Origin: an uncultured Prevotella sp.
GTDB lineage: Bacteria; Bacteroidota; Bacteroidia; Bacteroidales; Bacteroidaceae
Assembly: GCA_944320235.1 (NCBI GenBank)
Contig: CALUGQ010000008.1
Span: 50,017 to 114,016 of the forward strand
DNA: 64,000 bases
Direction of reading: 5' to 3'
This document shows, one piece after another, positions 53,360 through 61,945 of this stretch. A program made the position numbers and the translations under genes. The notes under the pieces were generated by a model. It was given only the letters and a program-made list of their open reading frames with translations, had not been told where the DNA came from and ran no database searches. Each line of letters opens with the position of its first letter. Within the stretch, counting starts at the first letter, position 1.

Positions 53360-53514
53360 GGCCTGGGCCACAGCGCATTGCGAATGGCACCGCCTTATAT
53401 GCCGAAACGCCCCGTTTCATGCCCCGAAACGGGGCGTTTCGCACAGCAAGAGAGCCTGTTTTGCACTCCTGCCCAGCCCGCGCCGCAGCGGCGGGCAACG
53501 CATTGTAAACAAAA
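53360..53514 (+). repeat. 22-bp palindrome array, copy G
   Basis: Cores start at 53383 (degenerate), 53405, 53427 and 53449. AAACGCCCCGTTT and AAACGGGGCGTTT form a perfect inverted pair. The head GGCCTGGGCCACAGCGCATT at 53360-53379 matches copy C nearly base for base. The tail contains TTGTAAAC at 53503-53510. It lies between the Na/Pi and GH43 genes. Confidence 0.8.
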
Positions 53515-53525
53515 ATGACAACGAC

Positions 53526-55103
53526 ATGAAACGAACCACTGCCACACTGCTGCTCGCCGCCGCGCTCACGGCGGCAGCCCGACAGCAGCCCGACGCTTGG
53601 GGAGACCTGGGCGACGGCACCTATGCCAACCCCGTGCTCAACGCCGACTACAGCGACCCCGACGTAATACGCGTGGGCGACAAGTACTACATGGTGGCCT
53701 CCGACTTCCACTACATCGGCCTCCAGGTGCTCGAATCAGCCGACATGGTGAACTGGACGGTGGTGAGCCAGGTGTACGACCGCCTCGACTTCCCCGGCTG
53801 GGACAGCAACCGCCGCTATGCAGGAGGCTCGTGGGCGCCGAGCATACGCTGGCACGACGGCCGCTTCTGGGTGTTCTTCTGCACGCCCCACGAGGGCCTC
53901 TTCATGAGCACTGCCACCGACGCGCGCGGCCCGTGGGCGCCACTCCACTGCGTGAAGCGCGTGGAGAAGTGGGAAGACCCATGCCCCCTCTGGGATGACG
54001 ACGGGCAGGCCTACCTCGGCCACAGCGTCCACGGCGCAGGCCCAATCATCGTGCACCGCATGGCCGCCGACGGCACGCGGCTGCTCGACGAGGGCCGCAC
54101 GGTATACACAGGCCCCGTGGCCGAAGGCACGAAGTGGCTCAAGCGCGGAGGCTACTACTACCTGAGCATACCCGAGGGCGGCGTGGAGCGGGGCTGGCAG
54201 ACGGTGCTCCGCTCGCGCAGCGTATACGGCCCATACGAGCGGCGCGTGGTGTTGGAGCAAGGCTCCACGCCCGTGAACGGCCCCCACCAGGGTGCGCTCG
54301 TCGACACGCCCGGGGGGCAGTGGTGGTTCTACCACTTCCAGTCGGCAGGCCCGCGCGGGCGCGTCGTCCACCTGCAGCCAGCAAAGTGGGCCGACGGCTG
54401 GCCGCAGATAGGCGCCGACCTCGACGGCAACGGCATCGGCGAGCCAGTAGCCCGCCACGCCAAGCCCGCCACGGGGGCTGCCGCCAAGCCCTCGCTGCCC
54501 CAGGCGAGCGACGGCTTCGACGGGTCGAGGCTTTACTGGCGGGGCAGCAGCCAGTCGGCCCTCATGCCGCAGTGGCAGTGGTGCCACAACCCCGCCGAGG
54601 GCGCATGGAGCCTCAGCGAGCGCCCGGGCTGGCTCACGCTGCGCGCGCTCCGGGCCGACAGCCTGCGCTCCTGCCGCGGCATACTGACGCAGAAGGCCAT
54701 GGGATACTCCGGCACCGCGACGACAACCGTGGAGCTGGCCGACAGTGCCGGCGGCTGCTTCGCCGGCCTGCTCTGCATGGGCAAGCAGTTCAGGGCCGTG
54801 GGGCTGTGCGCCGAGGGCATAGCCGTGGAGTGCGACGGGCGGCGCACCGTGGTGGCGCGCGGAAACTTCAGCAAGGCCCGCCTGCGCGTGGTCAGCGACA
54901 TGAGGGCCAACACCCACCGCTTCTACTACAGCACCGACGGCTCCAGCTTCAGCCCCGCAGGCGGGCCGTTCGCCATGCGCGAAGGCTACTGGAAGGGCGT
55001 GCGCCTCGGCCTCTTCTGCTACAACACGCTGGGCAACGGCGGCAGCGCAGCGTTCGACTGCTTCGACTACGAGGTCGACGGGCTGACGGCCTTGCGGCCT
55101 TAG
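53526..55103 (+). CDS. Glycoside hydrolase family 43 protein
   Basis: The 525-residue protein has a signal peptide (MKRTTATLLLAAALTAAA) and a five-bladed propeller fold. Key motifs are LNADYSDPDVIRVGDKYYMV (catalytic Asp), GGSWAPSIRWHDGRFWVFFC, KWEDPCPLWDDDGQAYLGHS (modulator Asp) and YYLSIPEGGVERGWQ (acid Glu). These define GH43. A C-terminal lectin-like domain (~370-520, FYYSTDGSSFSPAGG) follows. Likely a beta-xylosidase or alpha-arabinofuranosidase. It is monocistronic and precedes a bidirectional terminator. Confidence 0.92.
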   Translation: MKRTTATLLLAAALTAAARQQPDAWGDLGDGTYANPVLNADYSDPDVIRVGDKYYMVASDFHYIGLQVLESADMVNWTVVSQVYDRLDFPGWDSNRRYAGGSWAPSIRWHDGRFWVFFCTPHEGLFMSTATDARGPWAPLHCVKRVEKWEDPCPLWDDDGQAYLGHSVHGAGPIIVHRMAADGTRLLDEGRTVYTGPVAEGTKWLKRGGYYYLSIPEGGVERGWQTVLRSRSVYGPYERRVVLEQGSTPVNGPHQGALVDTPGGQWWFYHFQSAGPRGRVVHLQPAKWADGWPQIGADLDGNGIGEPVARHAKPATGAAAKPSLPQASDGFDGSRLYWRGSSQSALMPQWQWCHNPAEGAWSLSERPGWLTLRALRADSLRSCRGILTQKAMGYSGTATTTVELADSAGGCFAGLLCMGKQFRAVGLCAEGIAVECDGRRTVVARGNFSKARLRVVSDMRANTHRFYYSTDGSSFSPAGGPFAMREGYWKGVRLGLFCYNTLGNGGSAAFDCFDYEVDGLTALRP

Positions 55104-55145
55104 GCCCTTTGCCGCAAGGCCACAGGGCCGGCAACGACATACAAC

Positions 55146-55190
55146 AAACAGGCAGCCGCCACGTCTTTTCGGCGTGGCGGCTGCCTGTTT
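55146..55190. terminator. Bidirectional terminator between GH43 and sulfatase genes
   Basis: AAACAGGCAGCCGCCACG (55146-55163) is perfectly complementary to 55173-55190, an 18-bp stem around a 9-base loop. A-rich and T-rich ends on both sides fit termination in both directions. Confidence 0.88.
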
Positions 55191-55208
55191 TCATCCTTTT
55201 TTGTCTCG

Positions 55209-56657
55209 TCAACGTTTCCCTTGCTTGCCCTCTCCGGCAGCATCCTCGCCCTCAAGCGGCCAGCAGGGCGACGGATGGTGCATCCGGCGCATCTCGGCGT
55301 CGAACTCGCGCACCTTCTCGGGATACTTGGCGGCCAGGTTGTTTCGCTCGCCCGGGTCATCCCTCAGGTTGTAAAGCTCCAGCGGCTTGTTCTTCTTCAC
55401 CGTCACGCACTTCCAGTCTCCGCGGCGCGCTGCGCGCTGCTTGCCCGGGAACTCCCAGTAGAGCAGGCGGTTGTCCGTGTCCACCTGGCGGCCGTAGAAC
55501 AGCGGCAGTATGTTCATCCCGTCGATGCCCTGCGGCAGTTCGTCCTCAGCCCCGGCCAGGGCGGCCAGCGTAGGCATCACATCGGGGAAGTAGATTATGT
55601 TATGCAGCTTCTGCACAGGCACCCGCCCGGGCTGGTTCACAATGAAAGGCACGCGGATTCCGCCTTCGTAGAGCATGCCCTTGCGGCCGTTGAAGCCCGC
55701 GTTGCACCCAAGCTCCTTGAGCGGTGCCTGCACGGCGGCGCCGTTGTCGGAGGCGAAGATGACCAGCGTGTTCTCGCGGAGCCCCATGCTGTCGAGGCCC
55801 GCCAGCAGCCGTCCGATGGCCGCGTCCATGTGCGTTATGAGCGAGGCGTAGCGCTTCGTGTCCATGTCCCAGCCGGCCTGGCCGTCATACCACGACGTGT
55901 CGTCGATGATGTAAGGCTCGTGCGGCGCGTCGTAAGCAAGGTAAAGGAAGAAGGGCCGCTCCCTGTTGCGCTCGATGAACGCCAGCGCGTCGTCGGTGGA
56001 AATGTCCGTGTTGTGGCGCACATGGGCGTCGTGCGCGTTGTCGTCAATGTGTATTAGGCTGTCGCCGTGGAAGCGGTAGTAAGGGTAATAGTACGGCGAG
56101 TTGGACTCAACCGTGCTGATTGTCCATCCGTAAAACTCGTGGAAGCCCCGGTGGTTGGGCGCGGCCTTGGGGTCATAGCCGTCAAGGTGCCACTTGTTCA
56201 CGAGGCAGGTGCGGTAGCCTGCGGCCGAGAGCACGGTGGCAACCGTCGTGTCCGAGGGCAGCAGGTTGGCCCGGCGGATGTACGTGGTGTCGCCCCGTGG
56301 CGTTATCTTCATGCCGCGTATGCCGCCGGCAGTGCACTGGTTGTCGCGTATGGTGGTCTTGCCGGTGTTCTTGCCGGTCATCAGCGAGCAGCGCGAAGGC
56401 GACGATATGCCGCTGCCGGCGTAGCTCTGGGTGAACGATGTGCCTGTGGCGGCAAGCCGGTCGATGTTGGGCGTCTTCACGAAGCGGCTGCCGTAGCACG
56501 ACAGGTCGCCGTAGCCGAGGTCGTCGGCCAGTATGAATATTATGTTGGGGCGGTCGGGGGTGGCCTTCTGCGCGCCGTCGGCAGCCTGCGCCTCAGGGGC
56601 GGGCAACAAGCCTATGGCGGCCAGCGCGCCGCCTATGCGTGTCCATTTCTTTTTCAT
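55209..56657 (-). CDS. Sulfatase, serine-type
   Basis: The start at 56657 gives a signal peptide (MKKKWTRIGGALAAIGLLPAPEAQA) and 482 residues. The metal site is IIFILADDLGYGDLSCYG. The active-site motif reads SGISSPSRCSLMTGK: Ser in place of Cys before PSR, so formylglycine is made from Ser and needs an anSME maturase. FASDNGAAV and KWHLDGYDP complete the arylsulfatase fold. It removes sulfate from a host or dietary glycan. A longer upstream reading extends over the AraC promoter and is rejected. A box TATCTTTG at 56697-56690 lies upstream. Confidence 0.92.
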   Translation of the reverse strand: MKKKWTRIGGALAAIGLLPAPEAQAADGAQKATPDRPNIIFILADDLGYGDLSCYGSRFVKTPNIDRLAATGTSFTQSYAGSGISSPSRCSLMTGKNTGKTTIRDNQCTAGGIRGMKITPRGDTTYIRRANLLPSDTTVATVLSAAGYRTCLVNKWHLDGYDPKAAPNHRGFHEFYGWTISTVESNSPYYYPYYRFHGDSLIHIDDNAHDAHVRHNTDISTDDALAFIERNRERPFFLYLAYDAPHEPYIIDDTSWYDGQAGWDMDTKRYASLITHMDAAIGRLLAGLDSMGLRENTLVIFASDNGAAVQAPLKELGCNAGFNGRKGMLYEGGIRVPFIVNQPGRVPVQKLHNIIYFPDVMPTLAALAGAEDELPQGIDGMNILPLFYGRQVDTDNRLLYWEFPGKQRAARRGDWKCVTVKKNKPLELYNLRDDPGERNNLAAKYPEKVREFDAEMRRMHHPSPCWPLEGEDAAGEGKQGKR

Positions 56658-56828
56658 GAGCTGGGTTTGTCGGTTATTGGTTCCAGCCACAAAGATACGC
56701 AAAAAAAACGGCACTGCGAAGCGCCACTGCGCAAAATAACGCGCAAGACAGGCAAAACCGGCACACACAAAGGTAAAAGATGCACTCTTTTCCGTAATCA
56801 ATGTAACGGCAATGAGCAAAATAATGCT

Positions 56829-56836
56829 TACCTTTG
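56829..56836 (+). promoter_or_regulatory. -7 box upstream of the first AraC gene
   Basis: TACCTTTG lies 25 bases before the ATG at 56862; the -33 element is not clear. Confidence 0.45.
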
Positions 56837-56861
56837 CAATGCAAACAAATCGCAAAGCAGC

Positions 56862-57773
56862 ATGGAACAACTATTGACCATCGACTCCATAGAAGCCTAC
56901 AACAGGTTATTCGGATTCGAGACACGCCACCCCCTCGTTTCCGTAATCGACATGAGCAGCTCCGACACGAGCCGGCTCCCGCCCGAGATAGCTTACGATT
57001 ACAGGGTCTACGCCCTGTTCCTCAAGCAGACATACTGCGGGGACATCACCTACGGACGGCAGCCTTACGACTACCAGGAAGGCACAGTGACGAGCTTCGC
57101 CCCGGGCCAAGTGGTCCACGTAAAGTTCAAGCCAGACTTCAAGCCCAACGCGCGGGGGCTGCTCTTCCACCCCGACCTCATACGCGGCACGTCGCTCGGG
57201 CGCGGCATAGAGCAGTACTCGTTCTTCGACTACTCCTCGCGCGAGGCTCTGCACCTCTCTGATGACGAGAAGGAAATATTCGCCGACTGCCTCGAAAAAA
57301 TCAAGATGGAACTCGAACGCCCCATCGACAAGCACAGCAAGCAGCTCATCTGCCGCAACATAGAGCTACTGCTCGACTACTGCATGCGCTTCTACGACCG
57401 GCAGTTCATAACCCGCCACAAGGCCAACAACGACGTGCTCACGCGCTTCGAGCAGGAACTCAACAACTACTTCAAGGACAAACAGGCTGCGCGCGAGGGC
57501 CTGCCGTCGGTGAGGTTCTTCGCCGACAAGTGTTTCCTCTCGCCCAACTACTTCGGCGACTTGGTGAAAAAGGAGACGGGGCGCTCGCCACAGGAGTTCA
57601 TACAAGGCAAGATAATAGACCTCGCAAAGGACGAGCTGGCAGGCTCCGACAAGTCGGTGACGGAGATAGCTTACAACCTTGGCTTCCAATACCCGCAGCA
57701 CTTCAACCGCTACTTCAAGCGCGGCGTGGGCATGACACCCATGGAGTACCGCCGCACCGAGGCCGGCGCATGA
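56862..57773 (+). CDS. AraC family transcriptional regulator (first of a tandem pair)
   Basis: The 303-residue protein has an N-terminal cupin-like sensor (VSVIDMSSSDTS; GQVVHVKFKP; ARGLLFHPDLIRG). A C-terminal double helix-turn-helix follows (residues ~215-300), with FADKCFLSPNYFGDLVKKETGRSPQEFI and VTEIAYNLGFQYPQHFNRYFKRGVGMTPMEYR. The start at 56862 follows a short leader; longer versions run over the sulfatase gene. It probably controls nearby genes, perhaps the sulfatase or GH43. Its effector is unknown. A paralogue follows after 23 bases. Confidence 0.92.
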   Translation: MEQLLTIDSIEAYNRLFGFETRHPLVSVIDMSSSDTSRLPPEIAYDYRVYALFLKQTYCGDITYGRQPYDYQEGTVTSFAPGQVVHVKFKPDFKPNARGLLFHPDLIRGTSLGRGIEQYSFFDYSSREALHLSDDEKEIFADCLEKIKMELERPIDKHSKQLICRNIELLLDYCMRFYDRQFITRHKANNDVLTRFEQELNNYFKDKQAAREGLPSVRFFADKCFLSPNYFGDLVKKETGRSPQEFIQGKIIDLAKDELAGSDKSVTEIAYNLGFQYPQHFNRYFKRGVGMTPMEYRRTEAGA

Positions 57774-57796
57774 CCACGAACCAAAGCCCTTAGCGC

Positions 57797-58666
57797 ATGA
57801 AAGACCACGAGACATCGACCGTGTGCCGGTGCAACAGCCTCTTCGGCGAGCGCACGCTGCACCCCCTGGCCAGCGTCATCGACCTGCGCAAGCCGTGCCA
57901 CGAACACCTGCTGTGCCTCGACTGCTACGCCGTGATGCTTGCCGACAGCCTGCCGTGCGGCGGCTGCGGTGAGCCGTGCAGCTGCGACTACGCCGACGCT
58001 GCGGTGCTTTTCACCCCGCCAGGGCGGCACATCGAAACCGAAGGCGACACCGACGGCCGCCTGCTACTGTTCCACCCGGACCTGCTCCGCCTCGAAGACC
58101 TTAGCCGCAAGATGCCTTCATACACTTTCTTCGAATACGGCAAGGACGAAATCCTGCGCCTGTCGCTGCGCGAGAAGCGGCAAGCTGAACGCTGCATCGA
58201 CTTCATCGACGAGGAACTGCACTGGGGAATAGACTACTTCAGCCACACCCTGCTGTGCAACAAGATTGAGCTGCTGCTCAATTACTGCCTCCGCTATTAC
58301 TCGCGGCAGTTCACGCTGCGCCACGACGTGAGCCTTGACGACATCACGCGGCTCACCCGCAAGCTCGACGAATACCTCCGCTCGGGCCGCGCCGCAGCCT
58401 GCGGACTGCCCTCCCCGGCCCTCGTGGCGCAGTGGGCGGGCCACTCCGAGGCTTACACGTCGGATATGCTGCGCGCCGAGACGGGGCACACCACCGCCGA
58501 ATACATTGACAAGCGGCGCATCGACGTAGCCAAGCAGATGCTCATAGGCACCGCCACAGCCATCGGCGAGGTTGCCGCCATACTCGCATTCCCCTCGGCT
58601 GCAGCCTTCTGCCGCGTGTTCGAGCGGTGCGCCGGTTGCTCACCAGCCCACTACCGCCGCCACTGA
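57797..58666 (+). CDS. AraC-like regulator with Cys-rich insert (second of the pair)
   Basis: The 289-residue protein is a diverged relative of its upstream neighbour (LLLFHPDLLRLEDLSRKMPSYTFFEY, and a Cys-rich cluster LPCGGCGEPCSCDYADA around residues 53-70). In its C-terminal half the first recognition helix (LVAQWAGHSEAYTSDMLRAETGHTTAEYI) and the second (IGEVAAILAFPSAAAFCRVFERCAGCSPAHYR) are kept. The extra cysteines could bind a metal or sense redox change (inference). It is co-transcribed with the first regulator, 23 bases apart. Confidence 0.85.
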   Translation: MKDHETSTVCRCNSLFGERTLHPLASVIDLRKPCHEHLLCLDCYAVMLADSLPCGGCGEPCSCDYADAAVLFTPPGRHIETEGDTDGRLLLFHPDLLRLEDLSRKMPSYTFFEYGKDEILRLSLREKRQAERCIDFIDEELHWGIDYFSHTLLCNKIELLLNYCLRYYSRQFTLRHDVSLDDITRLTRKLDEYLRSGRAAACGLPSPALVAQWAGHSEAYTSDMLRAETGHTTAEYIDKRRIDVAKQMLIGTATAIGEVAAILAFPSAAAFCRVFERCAGCSPAHYRRH

Positions 58667-58694
58667 CAGCGGCCTCAACACCCCATGCCACAAC

Positions 58695-58735
58695 GCCCCG
58701 CAGCCCCCAAGGCCATGCCTGAAGGACTGCGGGGC
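58695..58735. terminator. Hairpin between the second AraC gene and the GIN-domain gene
   Basis: GCCCCGCAG (58695-58703) pairs with CTGCGGGGC (58727-58735) between convergent genes. There is no clear T run. Confidence 0.5.
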
Positions 58736-58773
58736 GCATCCGTCTACGCCTGGCGGGCTGCCAGCGGGCCGCC

Positions 58774-59637
58774 TCAGAGCTTGCGTATGCCCTTGCCGCC
58801 GCCACCAAGGAGCTTCGCGCTGCCCTTGTAACTTATCTTCGAGGCACCGCTGCGCTTGGGCTTCAGCGTTCCGGTGGCGTGGCATTTCACATTGCTTGCG
58901 CCAGAAGCGGTGGCCACAACGTCGGTGGCCACGCACCCGGCGGCATCCACCGAGGCCGCGCCCGACGTCGTATATACCGCCTTGGCGGCCTTGCCCTCAA
59001 CCACGGCCCGGCTCGCGCCGCTCAGCCTCAGCTCCGCGTTGCCGCCCTCCAAGGCCATCACGGCATTGCTCGAGCCGCTGGCCCTCACCGCGGCCGATGC
59101 CGCCTTGACGCTTTCCACGTCCATCTTGCTGGCCCCGCTGAGCCGAGCCTCAAAATTGCCGGCCTGCACCTTGTCCGCCTCCAGGCGGCTGGCGCCGCTG
59201 AGACGCGCCTCAAACGATTTTGCCTTCAGCGGCCCGCTTATCTCGCCCTTGGCCGCGCCGCTGAGGGCAATGCCGCTGAGCGAGGGCGACGCCACGCTCA
59301 CTTCGAGCGTCTTGAGCTTCTTGATGGTGCCGTTGTGGTTGAGCCTCAGCTGGAGCATGCCGTCCTTTACGCCTACGCTTACAAACGGCATCACGTTGTC
59401 TGACGTGCGCACTTCCACCTTGGACTTGCCTTCGGCAGGCGTGTATACAACCTTGAACACGCCGCCGGCTCTTATCTTCTCAAAGTCGCCCACGGCAAAA
59501 CTCTTGGCAACGATGTTCCCACTCGCAGTCATGTCCTTGTCCTTTGCGGCATAATGCACGGCCTTTCCCACGTTTTCCGCGCAAGACCCGAGGGCAAAGA
59601 TGAACGCGGCAGCTACTGCAATGGCTAAATTCTTCAT
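58774..59637 (-). CDS. GIN-domain (DUF2807-like) lipoprotein
   Basis: The 287-residue protein has a lipobox (ALGSC at Cys19). A head GIN domain begins VAKSFAVGDFEKIRAGGVFKVVYT. The rest is built of repeated short strands with RLSGASRLEADKV, RLSGASKMDVESV and LRLSGASRAVVEG, the tandem-strand layout of putative auto-transporter adhesin head domains. It ends in a Gly/Lys-rich tail. It is likely anchored to the envelope; partner unknown. Confidence 0.88.
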   Translation of the reverse strand: MKNLAIAVAAAFIFALGSCAENVGKAVHYAAKDKDMTASGNIVAKSFAVGDFEKIRAGGVFKVVYTPAEGKSKVEVRTSDNVMPFVSVGVKDGMLQLRLNHNGTIKKLKTLEVSVASPSLSGIALSGAAKGEISGPLKAKSFEARLSGASRLEADKVQAGNFEARLSGASKMDVESVKAASAAVRASGSSNAVMALEGGNAELRLSGASRAVVEGKAAKAVYTTSGAASVDAAGCVATDVVATASGASNVKCHATGTLKPKRSGASKISYKGSAKLLGGGGKGIRKL

Positions 59638-59783
59638 ATTCGATAATTTTGGATTAAACTCATTTTCTATATATACAGACGCTCCAAGGCGGCAAAATGT
59701 TGCGCCAGGAAGCCCCGCCAGGGCTTTTGCGATAATTAAAAAAGCATAACGGTCCTTACCGTAAGCCGCTGTGCCCCAGCATT

Positions 59784-59820
59784 GGTTACGCCGCGGTAAC
59801 CATGTTACGCCGCAGTAACC
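59784..59820 (+). promoter_or_regulatory. Tandem palindromic operators upstream of the cupin gene
   Basis: GGTTACGCCGCGGTAACC (59784-59801) and TGTTACGCCGCAGTAACC (59803-59820) are two 18-bp palindromes (one with a mismatched end), 19 bases apart. They sit directly upstream of the -33 element of the cupin promoter, so a dimeric regulator probably binds there as activator or repressor. Confidence 0.7.
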
Positions 59821-59822
59821 TC

Positions 59823-59853
59823 TTGTGAATCAGCAAGATATTGCGTAACTTTG
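59823..59853 (+). promoter_or_regulatory. Cupin gene promoter
   Basis: TTG (59823-59825), a 20-base gap and TAACTTTG (59846-59853) fit the consensus; the leader would be about 43 bases. Confidence 0.65.
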
Positions 59854-59902
59854 CACTCGCAACAAAGCAGAAGCAAAACCTAAAAGACGGAGGAACAAGA
59901 AA

Positions 59903-60253
59903 ATGGAAAACTACAAGAAGATTGCGGCTCCAGCCGAGCCGCGCGTTGAACTCCACGACGCCCTGGGCCTTACCGGCGCCGAAGTGTCAATCAACAGGAT
60001 GGCCGCCGGCACGCAGGTGCCGTTCGTACACAGCCACAAGCAGAACGAGGAGATATACGGTTTCCTCGCCGGCAGGGGCACGATGACCATCGACGGTGAG
60101 CCCGTGGCCGTGGCCGAGGGCGACTGGATGCGCGTTGCGCCCGCCGCCAAGCGGCAGCTTGCCGCAGCCGCCGACAGCGACCTGGCCTACATCTGCATCC
60201 AGGTGAGGGAAGGCTCGCTTCAGCAGATGACCGCCACCGACGCCGTAATCTGA
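59903..60253 (+). CDS. Small cupin-domain protein
   Basis: The 116-residue protein has a single cupin barrel: PFVHSHKQNEEIYGFLAGRG (His, His and Glu metal ligands) and GDWMRVAPAAKRQLAAA (second His position replaced by Arg/Gln). It may bind a metal or sense a small molecule; no enzyme was assigned. It ends 42 bases before a terminator. Its promoter is preceded by two palindromes that may be operators. Confidence 0.85.
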   Translation: MENYKKIAAPAEPRVELHDALGLTGAEVSINRMAAGTQVPFVHSHKQNEEIYGFLAGRGTMTIDGEPVAVAEGDWMRVAPAAKRQLAAAADSDLAYICIQVREGSLQQMTATDAVI

Positions 60254-60295
60254 CCCGGCAGGCGCGCCGGCTCGCCAAGCCCCGCACCGAATGCG

Positions 60296-60350
60296 CCCAA
60301 CGAAAGACCCGCCCGGAGGCAATTGTCCTCCGGGCGGGCTTTTCGTTGGG
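60296..60350. terminator. Bidirectional terminator between the cupin and MFS genes
   Basis: CCCGCCCGGAGG and CCTCCGGGCGGG pair around CAATTGT, and an outer CCCAACGAAA/TTTTCGTTGGG stem extends the hairpin. It is convergent between the two genes. Confidence 0.85.
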
Positions 60351-60368
60351 GCGAGGCATGAGCGCGGC

Positions 60369-61829
60369 CTACTTGTCCTTGCGCCACAGCCTGGTCATGT
60401 CCTCGAGCGTCTTGCCCTTGGTCTCGGGCACGAGCTTCCACACGAAGAGGGCTGCCAGCACGCATATCGCGCCGTAGAGCCCGTAGGTGAACCAGTGGCC
60501 GAAGTCGGGGTCGCCGGCCGTCTTCATGTTGAACATCGGCACGAACGTGGAGCTTACTATCCAGTTGAATATCCACTGGAAGGCCACGGCTATGGCCACG
60601 GCCTTGCCGCGGATGGTGTTGGGGAATATCTCGGCTATGAGAACCCAGCAGATGGGGCCCCACGACATCATGAAAGCCGCGCTGTACACCATGATGCAGA
60701 CCATGCAGACCATGCTCAGCGAGGCGTTGCCGAAGGTGAGGGCCACGCCGAAGGCGCCCACGGCCATGCCAATGCTGCCGGTGATGAGCAGCGGGCGGCG
60801 GCCCCACTTCTCCACGGTGAAGATGGCCACGAGGGTGAAGAGGATGTTGACCACACCCATCACCACGGTGTTGACCATGGGGTCGGTCATGCCCATGTCG
60901 CCGAAGATGCGCGGGGCGTAGTATAGCACGGCGTTGATGCCCACGGCCTGCTGGAACACGCTGAGCATTATGCCGACGAAGATGCAGAGCACGCCGTAGG
61001 TGAACAGGCGCTCGGTCTTCTCGGTGACGGTGTTCTTTATCTCGCTGAGTATCTCCTTGCCAGCTGCCAGGCCGTTGATGCGCTGCAGTATGGCGAGGGC
61101 CTTGTCGTCGCGCCCGGCCATGACGAGGTAGCGCGGAGTCTCCGGCACGAAGCAGATGAGTATGGTGAACAGGCCCGCCGGCACGGCCTCGCTGCCGAAC
61201 ATGTAGCGCCATCCGGTGGAGATGGTCCACGCTGCCTCGTCGGCGTTGAGCACCTTCATGGCCTCGATTATGGGGTTGGCGTTCTCGCCGAGGATTATGA
61301 AGTTTACGAAGTAAACCACCAGCTGGCCGAAGATTATGGCAAACTGGTTCCACGAAACGAGCGTGCCGCGGATGTTAGACGGCGCCACCTCGGCTATGTA
61401 CATGGGGCATATGGCCGAGGCCAGGCCCACGCCCACGCCTCCGATGATGCGGTAGATGTTGAACGCCACGAGCAGTTCGAAGTTGGCCACGCCGTGCTCG
61501 AAGAAGAGGAACTCAGGCTCCATGGAGCCGAGGGCGGAGATGAAGAACATCACGCCGGCGAACACGAGCGAGTTCTTGCGGCCCCAGTTGGAGGCCATGT
61601 AGCCCGACACGGCGCTGCCTATGATGCAGCCCACGAGCGCGCTGGCGCAGGTGAAGCCGTGCCAGGCATCGGTGTAGGCAAAGTCGTCGGCTGCGAGGAA
61701 GAACGCCTGCAGGCCCTTCTCGGCACCCGATATGACAGCTGTGTCGTAGCCGAAGAGCAGGCCGCCGAGCACGGCGACCAGCACGATTGAAATGAGGTAG
61801 GACATGCTACCCTTGTCTGATTGTACCAT
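60369..61829 (-). CDS. Sugar porter MFS transporter (XylE-like)
   Basis: The 486-residue protein has twelve transmembrane segments. It shows GGLLFGYDTAVISGAEKGL at the start, FVPETPRYLVMAGR in the middle loop, KWGRRPLLITGSIGM in the second half, and VPETKGKTLEDM at the end. These are hallmark sugar-porter sites. It resembles bacterial D-xylose:H+ symporters; glucose, arabinose or galactose are also possible. It is divergent from the phosphatase gene. Confidence 0.92.
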   Translation of the reverse strand: MVQSDKGSMSYLISIVLVAVLGGLLFGYDTAVISGAEKGLQAFFLAADDFAYTDAWHGFTCASALVGCIIGSAVSGYMASNWGRKNSLVFAGVMFFISALGSMEPEFLFFEHGVANFELLVAFNIYRIIGGVGVGLASAICPMYIAEVAPSNIRGTLVSWNQFAIIFGQLVVYFVNFIILGENANPIIEAMKVLNADEAAWTISTGWRYMFGSEAVPAGLFTILICFVPETPRYLVMAGRDDKALAILQRINGLAAGKEILSEIKNTVTEKTERLFTYGVLCIFVGIMLSVFQQAVGINAVLYYAPRIFGDMGMTDPMVNTVVMGVVNILFTLVAIFTVEKWGRRPLLITGSIGMAVGAFGVALTFGNASLSMVCMVCIMVYSAAFMMSWGPICWVLIAEIFPNTIRGKAVAIAVAFQWIFNWIVSSTFVPMFNMKTAGDPDFGHWFTYGLYGAICVLAALFVWKLVPETKGKTLEDMTRLWRKDK

Positions 61830-61945
61830 TTGCAGTTATGTTTTAAAGTTTTTAGTCGTAGGTATGGGCGCCGCCTGCGCTCACGGGTTTGCACGCACGC
61901 GATACCGGCACCATATAATAATACGTTTCTGCCGGGCTTTTCCCC

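Noticed and set aside
56658-56870. Upstream extension of the sulfatase
   Set aside because: It would place a hydrophobic stretch before the true signal peptide and crosses the divergent AraC promoter.
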